DNA of 64,000 nucleotides from Streptomyces griseicoloratus (GTDB taxonomy: Bacteria; Actinomycetota; Actinomycetes; Streptomycetales; Streptomycetaceae), in NCBI RefSeq assembly GCF_014534645.1, contig NZ_JACVQF010000101.1:62001-126000 (forward strand), given 5' to 3'. Made by a program: the position numbers and the translations under genes. The notes under the pieces are model-generated. The model was not told the origin of the DNA, searched no databases, and worked only from the letters and a program-made list of their open reading frames with translations. Below are positions 57,794 to 64,000 of this stretch, in pieces. Every line of letters starts with the position of its first letter. The stretch's first letter is position 1.

Positions 57794-59598
57794 CGGTCCT
57801 GGCCCTCGTCGTCGTACTGATCGTCGTCGTACCGGTCGTCGTCCTGGTCGTCGTAACGCTCGCTCTCGTCCATCATCTCGTCCCACCAGTCGGCGCCGAT
57901 GCCCGGATGCCGCTCCCGTACGCGGTCCCGCAGGAAGGACAGGTCGCGTCGCTTGTACCGGCGGATGAGCTGGGCGAGCGAGAGGTCGTACTCGTCGACC
58001 ACGTCGATGCGGGCGCCGGCCGCGAGGAACGCCTCGACCAGGGCCCGGGAACCGCCGTCGTTGACCGCCGTGAACAGCGGTGTGCGGTCCCTGCGGTCGC
58101 GGGCCTCGAGGTCGAGCCGTTCCTCCAGCAGCCGGGGCAGGAGCGGTTCGTGGTCGAGCAGGTGCAGGACGTGGAGCAGCGTGCGTCCGGCGCCGTCGCG
58201 CACCCGGGGGTCCACGCCCGCGTCCAGGAGTTCCAGCACGCCGTCGGTGTCGCCGTGCTGGGCGCGCAGGAAGAGGTCCCGCATCTGGGCGCGCAGTGCC
58301 TTCGGCAGCCGGCCGCTTCCCGACGCCCATGTCTGCTGGACGGCGAAGCACCCGGCGACGGCGCCGCCGAACGCGCGCAGGGCCCGCTCCCGCTGTTGTT
58401 CCTCGTCGCTGTGCGGCATGTGGAGCAGACCGCCCGCACGGAAGCCCACCTCGTGCCACTCGCCGCGGCAGCGCACCCGGACGGGCGCGGGCGCGGCGGG
58501 ACCCGGCGGGCCGGCGATCCCCTCGGGCACTTCCAGGGCCGGGAACAGCGCCTCGCGGACCAGGGGATGCAGGTGTGCCGGTTCGATCCCGCCGGCGCGC
58601 AGCAGATCGAGGTCGGGGAGCCTTCGCCAGAGCGCTTCGGGCAGGAAGGGCACGCCCTCGGCGTCCTTCCGGCCGACGGCGCGGAGCCGCAGCCCGGTGG
58701 CGGCCGGTGTCAGCAGGATGTTCATCCGCCAGTCGCCGGCGATGAGGAAGGAGTCCCCGACGCCCTCGTCGGCCAGCCGGCGCATCTCGGGTTCCAGGCG
58801 GGTGTGCTGGAGCGCGAGCCCGCCGAGGAAGGATTCGGGGTCGGCCTGGTACCACGCCGGTGCCTCCAGCGGTGTCAGGTCGGCCTCGATGCCGGCCGCG
58901 GTGAGGGCCGCCCGTACTTCGCCCCGCTGGTGCAGCAGGGTGATCCATTCGGACCGAGCCGCCGCGTCGCCGGGGCCGGGATCCGCCGCGGGCAGTTCCT
59001 CCGCGCCGCGCGGCCTGCCGTCGGGGTGGAAGAACGGCGACCGGTCGGTGCCGCCGCACCGCTCCCGCAGTTCCGCGGTGCGCCGCGCGTCCCACAGGTG
59101 CCGGGCGTACCGCCAGTCCTCGGCCGACGGGCCGAAGACGCCCGCGGCCTTCTCGCTCGCGACCGTCCGGAAACGCAGGGTGACGCGCTGCGGGCCCTCC
59201 CGCATCGCGGGGGTGGTGACGTGGAGGTACGGCGTGGTCCGGGGTCGTTCGCCGGCTGCCACCGGCCGGTAGCGGGCGAGGACCACGGTCCGGCCGGTGT
59301 CGAGTGTGGTCCAGCCGCCCAGCACCCGGGGCAGGTGCCAGTGCAGCAGGTCCGGGACCAGGTGGCGCAGGTCGTCCTCCAGCGCCGCGGCGACCTCCTG
59401 GCCGCAGTGCTCGGCGACCTGCGCCAGGTCGACGGCCACGTCCACACCGGCCGCCGCGCAGGCCCCGCGCCAGTCGCCGGCCGCGCGGCGTTCGGCCGCG
59501 CGCTCGATCGTCCGGCGGGGCACCGCGTAGCGGCGGATCCGCCGCCGGCTCGCCGCCTCCTCCGGGGTGAAACAGGGGAGTCCGGGGCGGGGGCTCAA
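57790..59598 (-). CDS. Ankyrin-repeat protein with a novel N-terminal region
   Basis: 602 residues from a TTG at 59598 (GGGAG 9 nt upstream), overlapping the LRR gene stop by 4 nt. About 440 N-terminal residues show no domain I recognise; they are mixed alpha/beta with short motifs such as PAWYQADPESFLGGLALQHT. Residues about 445-555 form two to three ankyrin repeats (GDTDGVLELLDAGVDPRVRD and GAGRTLLHVLHLL, then RTPLFTAVNDGG). The tail is highly acidic (DDQDDDRYDDDQYDDEG). Ankyrin repeats and the acidic tail suggest a protein-binding subunit of the MoxR/VWA complex. Confidence 0.8.
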   Translation of the reverse strand: MSPRPGLPCFTPEEAASRRRIRRYAVPRRTIERAAERRAAGDWRGACAAAGVDVAVDLAQVAEHCGQEVAAALEDDLRHLVPDLLHWHLPRVLGGWTTLDTGRTVVLARYRPVAAGERPRTTPYLHVTTPAMREGPQRVTLRFRTVASEKAAGVFGPSAEDWRYARHLWDARRTAELRERCGGTDRSPFFHPDGRPRGAEELPAADPGPGDAAARSEWITLLHQRGEVRAALTAAGIEADLTPLEAPAWYQADPESFLGGLALQHTRLEPEMRRLADEGVGDSFLIAGDWRMNILLTPAATGLRLRAVGRKDAEGVPFLPEALWRRLPDLDLLRAGGIEPAHLHPLVREALFPALEVPEGIAGPPGPAAPAPVRVRCRGEWHEVGFRAGGLLHMPHSDEEQQRERALRAFGGAVAGCFAVQQTWASGSGRLPKALRAQMRDLFLRAQHGDTDGVLELLDAGVDPRVRDGAGRTLLHVLHLLDHEPLLPRLLEERLDLEARDRRDRTPLFTAVNDGGSRALVEAFLAAGARIDVVDEYDLSLAQLIRRYKRRDLSFLRDRVRERHPGIGADWWDEMMDESERYDDQDDDRYDDDQYDDEGQDR

Positions 59599-60728
59599 CG
59601 GTAGACACTCCCTATCGCGCGCAGATCGGGGTGAGCCCCGCTCACCGGGCGCAGGCGCCGGGTGAAGGACCGCTTCACCTTCCGGGGCAGTCCGGGGCCC
59701 AGACCGACGTACTCCAGCGGTGAGCCGTCCGGCACGGCCGCGAGCAGGGACTTCGCGCCCCGGCCGGTGAGTCCGGTGTGGCGCAGTTCGAGCCGGCGCA
59801 GCGGGCTGCCGTGCAGTGCGGCGGCCAGGGCGCGGGCTCCTTCGTCGCCGGTGGCGTTGGCGGGGGCGCCGAGGCTGCGTTCGGACCTCGGCCGCCCCAG
59901 GTCGAGCGCCTCGATGCCGTCCAGGGCGTCGGCGAGGGCGCGGGCGCCCGCGGGGCCGATCCCGTTGCCGCCCAGTCCGAGGCGTACCGGCCGTCCGGGG
60001 TCGGCGGCGGCCGCGAGGACGGCGGCGCCCTCGTCGCCGAGGTGGTTGGCGGGCAGGTACAGCTCGCGCACGCCCGCGTCCCGGATCAGCGCGGCCAGCA
60101 GGCCGGCCGCGTCGGCGGTCAGGCCGTTGCCGCCGAGGAAGAGTCGTTCCACCGGGTGCGCGCGGCCGGTGAGGGCGTCGAGCAGGGCGCGCAGACCCGT
60201 CGTGGTGAGGCCGGTGTTGACCAGGTCGAGGGTGCGCAGGGCGGTGTTGCGGCGGAGCATCGCGGCGAGGGCGCGGGCGCCGTCGTCACCGACCGGGTTG
60301 CGCTTGAGCCACAGGGCGCGGACGGTCGTGTCCGCCGGCAGGGCGTCGGCGAGCGCGGCGGCGCCGTCCGGGCCGATGCGGTTGCAGCCGAGGTAGAGGG
60401 TGTGCAGGCCGTGGCCGTCGGCGAGTGTGCGGGCGATCGTCGACGCCCCTTCGTCCCCCATGGCGTTGGTGCCGAGCAGGACGTGCCGGGCGTGCGGGGA
60501 TGCGGCGGCGACGGGTATCAGGCGGGCGGTGCCGGCCGCTCCGAGTCCCTGCTTGCACAGGTCGACGCGTCCGTCCGCACGCACGGTGCCCACGGGGAAG
60601 GTCTCGTCGTCCTCCACCGCTCGCGGCGACCTCAGCCGGGCCAGCAGCGGGTCCAGGCCGGCGGGGTCGCCGATCGGTATGTCCGGGTGCTCGATCGCCG
60701 GGCAGCGCACGGGTGTCGGCTGCGTCAT
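59595..60728 (-). CDS. Leucine-rich-repeat protein (ribonuclease-inhibitor-like)
   Basis: 377 residues from the ATG at 60728 (GGTGGAG 5 nt upstream). After about 60 residues there are roughly nine LRRs of the RI type, for example LHTLYLGCNRIGPDGAAALA, VRALWLKRNPVGDDGARALA and VRELYLPANHLGDEGAAVLA, capped by a basic C-terminus (RKVKRSFTRRLRPVSG). No catalytic motif. This kind of LRR is familiar from NLR-type receptors and from eukaryote-like interaction proteins. First gene of the operon; it overlaps the ankyrin gene by 4 nt. Likely a recognition subunit. Confidence 0.85.
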   Translation of the reverse strand: MTQPTPVRCPAIEHPDIPIGDPAGLDPLLARLRSPRAVEDDETFPVGTVRADGRVDLCKQGLGAAGTARLIPVAAASPHARHVLLGTNAMGDEGASTIARTLADGHGLHTLYLGCNRIGPDGAAALADALPADTTVRALWLKRNPVGDDGARALAAMLRRNTALRTLDLVNTGLTTTGLRALLDALTGRAHPVERLFLGGNGLTADAAGLLAALIRDAGVRELYLPANHLGDEGAAVLAAAADPGRPVRLGLGGNGIGPAGARALADALDGIEALDLGRPRSERSLGAPANATGDEGARALAAALHGSPLRRLELRHTGLTGRGAKSLLAAVPDGSPLEYVGLGPGLPRKVKRSFTRRLRPVSGAHPDLRAIGSVYR

Positions 60729-60834
60729 CACCACTCCACCGGTCCGTCGCCGGTGCCCGGCGTGCCGAGAGCGGCATCGCCCTCCGCCCGCCCGGGACGG
60801 ACCGACGCCAATCGACTGTCCTCCACGACAAGGG

Positions 60835-60910
60835 TGGCAAGGCCGGTCGGATTCGAACCGACGTCCTCCAGCTCGATGCTAGGGCGCGACGACCTCTGCG
60901 CTACGGCCTT
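60835..60910 (-). tRNA. tRNA-like gene with encoded CCA and a 5-nt anticodon loop
   Basis: On the minus strand 60910-60838 folds as a cloverleaf, followed by CCA at 60837-60835. The acceptor arm AAGGCCG/CGGCCTT, the D-stem GCGC/GCGC with G18G19, the T-arm GUCGG-UUCGAAU-CCGAC and the variable loop AGGAC with a G15-C48 pair are all sound. The anticodon stem CUAGC/GCUGG closes a loop of only five bases, AUCGA, so no normal U33 plus anticodon can be read. It is either a decayed tRNA or a tRNA-like RNA. The amino acid cannot be assigned. Confidence 0.65.
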
Positions 60911-60947
60911 GCCGCGGTGATCATAGCCTTGCCGGGCTGATTGATGG

Positions 60948-61091
60948 TCACCTGTTCGAGATCAACTGCGCCTCGCCGGTGCTCGGCCCTGCGAAGAACA
61001 CCCGCCTGTCGAGCTTCCCGGCCAGGACGCGGGCCTCGGCGGCGAAGACGGCAGCGGCGGCGCGGAGGAAACGCCGGGACCCGGGCGACAC
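60948..61091 (-). CDS. Possible small protein, 47 residues
   Basis: From a GTG at 61091 (GGAGAAGG just upstream) the frame encodes SPGSRRFLRAAAAVFAAEAR and VLAGKLDRRVFFAGPSTGEA before its stop. The frame stays open further upstream into the thymidine-kinase 3' end. Its codon bias fits coding DNA but no homology is known to me and it could be chance in GC-rich DNA. Confidence 0.3.
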   Translation of the reverse strand: MSPGSRRFLRAAAAVFAAEARVLAGKLDRRVFFAGPSTGEAQLISNR

Positions 61092-61142
61092 CCCTTCTCC
61101 GGCCAGGTGGAAGCGCGTCGGGAAGGCGGCCTCGGGGGTCGG

Positions 61143-61793
61143 TCAGGCCGTGCCGATGGGCAGTACGTCCGGGGACAGCGCAGCGGCGCGGGCCGAGGCG
61201 GCGGTCATGCGGCGCCGGTGGTGGCGCCGGCACAGCACCTCGTAGCCGACCTCGTCGGAGGACTGGGTGACGTCGCCGACGACGACCTGCGCGCCCTCGA
61301 CCACCATCACGCCGCCTATCGTGCGGGCGTTGTGCGTGGCGCGCGCGCCGCACCAGCACAGGGCCTCGACCTGGAGCACCTCGACGCGGTCGGCCAGCTC
61401 CACCAGCCGCTGGGAGCCGGGGAACAGCTTCGAGCGGAAGTCGGTGGTGATGCCGAAGGCGTACACGTCGATGTCGAGGTCGTCCACCACGCGTGCGAGC
61501 TGGTCGATCTGCTCCGGCGCGAGGAACTGCGCCTCGTCGGCGATCACGTAGTCCGCGCGGCCGCCCTGGGACAGGTGGCCGACGACATGGGCGTACAGGT
61601 CCTGCCCGTCCTCGACCTCCACGGCGTCCGTGACCAGGCCGAGCCGTGAGGAGAGCTTGCCCTCGCCCGCTCGGTCGTCGCGCGTGAAGATGATGCCGGC
61701 CAGGCCGCGTGCCGAGCGGTTGTGCTCGATCTGGAGAGCCAGTGTCGACTTCCCGCAGTCCATGGTTCCGGAGAAGAACACCAGCTCGGGCAT
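61143..61793 (-). CDS. tdk: Thymidine kinase
   Basis: 216 residues from the ATG at 61793 (MPELVFFSGTMDCGKSTLAL). The P-loop is GTMDCGKST (9-17), the magnesium-site DEAQF lies near residue 92, and the zinc-binding lasso has CWCGARA and CRRHHRRR. It phosphorylates thymidine to dTMP in the salvage pathway. An earlier TTG would add eight residues and has no ribosome site. It precedes nothing in the same operon on the left. Confidence 0.93.
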   Translation of the reverse strand: MPELVFFSGTMDCGKSTLALQIEHNRSARGLAGIIFTRDDRAGEGKLSSRLGLVTDAVEVEDGQDLYAHVVGHLSQGGRADYVIADEAQFLAPEQIDQLARVVDDLDIDVYAFGITTDFRSKLFPGSQRLVELADRVEVLQVEALCWCGARATHNARTIGGVMVVEGAQVVVGDVTQSSDEVGYEVLCRRHHRRRMTAASARAAALSPDVLPIGTA

Positions 61794-61840
61794 GGCGAGT
61801 TGAGCACCTTTCGGCAAAGAGGGTCCGGGGAGGGGTGTTG

Positions 61841-63034
61841 TCAGGGGCGTACTTCGAGCAGCGGGACGAGCTGCTCGGCCGGGGTCATCGAACCGTGGTT
61901 GCCGACCATCGCCGACTCCCTCGGTTCCCGCTCGGAGGCGATGAGCAGCACGTCGTCGCGCGCCGCGGCGACCACGTCGCCGATGCGGTCGCGGACCCGT
62001 GCGTCGACGCGCGGGCCGAACCAGCCGGCGGCGACCGCCTCCTCGCGGGAGGCCACCCAGAACTGCTCGCCGAGCACTTCGCGCCAGCAGGCGAGTACGT
62101 CGTCCTGGGCGCCGGGCAGCGCGTAGACGTGCCGGGCGCGGCCCTCGCCGCCGAGGAGGGCGACGCCGGCGCGCAGCTCCCAGTCCTCGTCGAAGTCGAT
62201 GCGGTGCTCCTCGTCGAAGGGCACGTCGATCATGCCGTGGTCGGCGGTGACGTAGAGCGCGCTGCGCGGCGGCAGCTGCTCGGCGAGGCGCTGGACGAGC
62301 CGGTCGACGTGGGCGAGCTGGCCACGCCAGGTGTCGGAGTCGACGCCGAAGCGGTGCCCGGAGCCGTCGACCTCGGAGTAGTACGTGTAGACGAGGGCGC
62401 GGTCGGCGGCGGCGAGCTGCTCGGCCGCGATGTCCATGCGGTCCTCGCCGGACAGCTGCCCGACGAAGGTGCCGCCGCTGAGGGCGACCTTGGTCAGGGG
62501 GGTGTTCTCGAAGGCCGGGGAGGAGACCTGGGCGGCGTGCACCCCCGCCTCGTGGGCGAGCTGGAAGACGGTGGGGTACGGCTGCCAGACGGCCGGTGCG
62601 GTCCAGGGCTGCCAGCGCAGCTGGTTCATCAGCTCGCCGGTGGCCGGATCGCGCACGGTGTACCCGGGCAGGCCGTGGGCGCCCGGCGGCAGGCCGGTGC
62701 CGACGGAGGCCAGGGAGGTCGCCGTGGTCGCCGGGTAGCCGGCGGTGATCGGGCGTCCGGTGCCGCCGCGGGAGGTGCCCAGCAGCGAGGTCATGAAGGG
62801 GGCGTCCTCCGGGTGCGCCCGCAGCTGCTCCCAGCCGAGGCCGTCGATCAGGAAGACGCAGTTCCGGTCGGCGGGGGTCAGCTCGGTGATGCCGGCGGTC
62901 ATGCCGGGGACGCCGAGACCGGCGGCCAGGGTGGGCAGCAGGTCGGCGAGCGAGCCGCTGCCGTACTCGGGCACGGGTGCGGAGTCGACGGGGAGCGGTT
63001 CCGGGTGGGTGTCCCAGGTCGTGGGCTGTGCCAT
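61841..63034 (-). CDS. Alkaline-phosphatase-superfamily phosphodiesterase/pyrophosphatase
   Basis: A 397-residue cytosolic protein. The metal-dependent alkaline-phosphatase fold is recognised from FLIDGLGWE (D64), the nucleophile region GYPATTATSLASVGTG (T103 or T104), TADHGMIDVP and the final GNHGSMTP. It belongs to the nucleotide pyrophosphatase/phosphodiesterase branch. Its ATG shares its last base of overlap with the stop of the DUF5998-like gene (TGATG), so the two are translationally coupled. Substrate unknown. Confidence 0.88.
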   Translation of the reverse strand: MAQPTTWDTHPEPLPVDSAPVPEYGSGSLADLLPTLAAGLGVPGMTAGITELTPADRNCVFLIDGLGWEQLRAHPEDAPFMTSLLGTSRGGTGRPITAGYPATTATSLASVGTGLPPGAHGLPGYTVRDPATGELMNQLRWQPWTAPAVWQPYPTVFQLAHEAGVHAAQVSSPAFENTPLTKVALSGGTFVGQLSGEDRMDIAAEQLAAADRALVYTYYSEVDGSGHRFGVDSDTWRGQLAHVDRLVQRLAEQLPPRSALYVTADHGMIDVPFDEEHRIDFDEDWELRAGVALLGGEGRARHVYALPGAQDDVLACWREVLGEQFWVASREEAVAAGWFGPRVDARVRDRIGDVVAAARDDVLLIASEREPRESAMVGNHGSMTPAEQLVPLLEVRP

Positions 63035-63621
63035 CAGCGGGCGGAGTCCGCGGTCGCCTCGGAGAGGGCCTGGGCGAAGACGAGCGCCTGGCGCACCGTC
63101 TCCGGACCGTCCCCGGCCTCGCTGACCCTGAGGCTCAGGTCGTCGGCCGTCGAGCTGCCCGTGTAGCCGTGGTCGGCCTCGCAGTTGGGGTCGCCGCAGG
63201 CGGCCGGCTCCAGGTCGATGCGGGAGACGGCGCCCCAGCCGATGGTCAGCACGATCTCGCGGGGCAGGGTGCCCGGCGTGTACTGCTCCGGGTTGGCGAC
63301 CACGCGGCTGACGACGATGGACGAGATCCGGCCGAGCTTGACGGACTCCGTGGACGTCGTGGCGTACGGCGTCGGGGAGGTGTCGTCGGCGGCCTGCTCG
63401 TCGGTGTGGCTGACGATGAAGCGGTTGCCGGTGAGGACCAGCACGGTCACGTGCCGCCGCACCTCGTTCTGGTCGAACGTGGTCTCCTGGTGGACCAGGT
63501 ACGACCGGATGGGCTCGCCGCCCACGGCGGCCTCCACCGCCTCGGCCACGAGGGCCGGGTAGTAGCCGCTGCGCTCGATCGCCGCACGCAGCCCCTGGGT
63601 CGTCGTACTGGTCTTGGCCAT
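63034..63621 (-). CDS. DUF5998-like conserved protein
   Basis: 195 residues from the ATG at 63621 (MAKTSTTTQGLRAAIERSGY); an ATG three codons upstream is an alternative. It contains VHQETTFDQNEVRRHVTVLV and a C-terminal cysteine pair in ACGDPNCEADHGYTG that could bind metal. The family is conserved in actinobacteria beside the phosphatase-fold gene that overlaps it by TGATG. Function unknown. Confidence 0.8.
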   Translation of the reverse strand: MAKTSTTTQGLRAAIERSGYYPALVAEAVEAAVGGEPIRSYLVHQETTFDQNEVRRHVTVLVLTGNRFIVSHTDEQAADDTSPTPYATTSTESVKLGRISSIVVSRVVANPEQYTPGTLPREIVLTIGWGAVSRIDLEPAACGDPNCEADHGYTGSSTADDLSLRVSEAGDGPETVRQALVFAQALSEATADSAR

Positions 63622-63692
63622 GCCGTCCATCCTACGGGGGCCCACTGACTGCGGGACACGCTCGTGGCGGACCGGTGTGCCCGCGGTCACGG

Positions 63693-64000
63693 TCAGTACG
63701 CCGGGAGTGTCCGCGGGCCCAGGTCGTCCCTGGCGGGCGGTGGTGCGAGACGGACGGAGGCGCCGAGCACGCTCAGGCCGCGGGGGGCGACGACGACCGG
63801 CTCCAGGGTGACCGCGACGACCTCCGGGTGGTCGTCGACCAGACGGGACACGCGCAGCAGCAGCTCCTCCAGGGCCGGGGTGTCGACCGGGTCCGAGCCG
63901 CGCCAGCCGAAGAGGAGGGGTGCGGTGCGGATGGAACGGATCAGCGAGGTCGCCTCCCGGTCGGTGACCGGGATCAGCCGGTGGGCGGTGTCGCCGAGCA
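63693..64000 (-). CDS. C-terminus of an acyl-CoA synthetase (ADP-forming)-like protein, 5' end off the window
   Basis: The last about 101 residues before the stop at 63693. They include LGDTAHRLIPVTDREATSLI, LLFGWRGSDPVDTPALEELL and VVAVTLEPVVVAPRGLSVLG, the ATP-grasp end of ADP-forming acetyl-CoA synthetases. In Streptomyces this domain is usually fused to an N-terminal CoA-binding part and a GNAT acetyltransferase, as in protein acetyltransferase Pat-type enzymes; the fusion cannot be seen here. The start lies beyond position 64000. Confidence 0.75.
   Translation of the reverse strand, partial: LGDTAHRLIPVTDREATSLIRSIRTAPLLFGWRGSDPVDTPALEELLLRVSRLVDDHPEVVAVTLEPVVVAPRGLSVLGASVRLAPPPARDDLGPRTLPAY

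Noticed and set aside
56588-59608. A 1,006-codon minus-strand frame covering both the MoxR and ankyrin genes
   Set aside because: Its first two thirds are low-complexity shadow sequence; only the last 401 codons match MoxR, and the ankyrin frame has the proper homology.
60835-60910. Phage or integrative-element attachment site at the tRNA-like gene
   Set aside because: No integrase gene and no second copy of the tRNA 3' end were seen in the window.

Overview
The window is high-GC actinobacterial DNA, almost certainly a Streptomyces chromosome. Codon third positions are nearly all G or C, GTG and TTG starts are common, neighbouring genes often overlap by 4 nt, and several genes are Streptomyces hallmarks: cutRS, the FtsZ partner sepH, coproporphyrin ferrochelatase, and the secreted xylan enzymes xlnA, xlnC and abfB.

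Positions 1 to about 28,000 look accessory and have been remodelled. A gentisate dioxygenase with an IclR regulator is at the left edge. A MerR/HEAT-repeat pair, a TetR plus epoxide-hydrolase unit and an MBL hydrolase follow. Next is a LysR-controlled, tightly packed aromatic ring-cleavage operon (7116-13893): two FAH-family hydrolases, a cyclase-family protein, a flavin monooxygenase, an amidohydrolase/decarboxylase, an extradiol dioxygenase and an SDR. Its 3' end runs into a scar of broken genes (SDR, MarR, Old Yellow Enzyme and MmyB fragments). A three-gene operon of a small protein, a large WXG/LXG-like protein and a lipoprotein follows (15687-19233). After it comes a xylan-degradation locus: GH11 xylanase, GH62 arabinofuranosidase, GH10 xylanase and a CE1 esterase, the last three carrying CBM13 modules. 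The intergenic regions of this locus hold two recurring palindrome classes that look like operators. Remnants of an aldo/keto reductase and of PcaJ sit in and beside the locus.

Positions 28,300 to 55,300 look like conserved core: an RNA m5U methyltransferase, a KimA-like potassium transporter facing two TrkA/RCK proteins, KdpDE without any kdpFABC, dUTPase, cutRS, inositol monophosphatase, ferrochelatase, a lactone/alditol oxidase, SepH and a rhodanese. The right end (61,143-64,000) returns to housekeeping-like genes: thymidine kinase, an alkaline-phosphatase-fold protein, a DUF5998-like protein and the C-terminus of an acyl-CoA synthetase-like protein.

Between these, 55,380-60,728 is a four-gene, fully overlapping operon encoding a leucine-rich-repeat protein, an ankyrin-repeat protein, a MoxR-type AAA+ ATPase and a von Willebrand A protein with an HExxH site. 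All three junctions are 4-nt overlaps using TTG, TTG and GTG starts. Just beyond it is a tRNA-like gene with an encoded CCA but an anticodon loop of only 5 nt. This block is the best candidate here for an uncharacterised system, because repeat-protein receptors combined with a MoxR/VWA machine suggest a regulated chaperone-like or defence complex.
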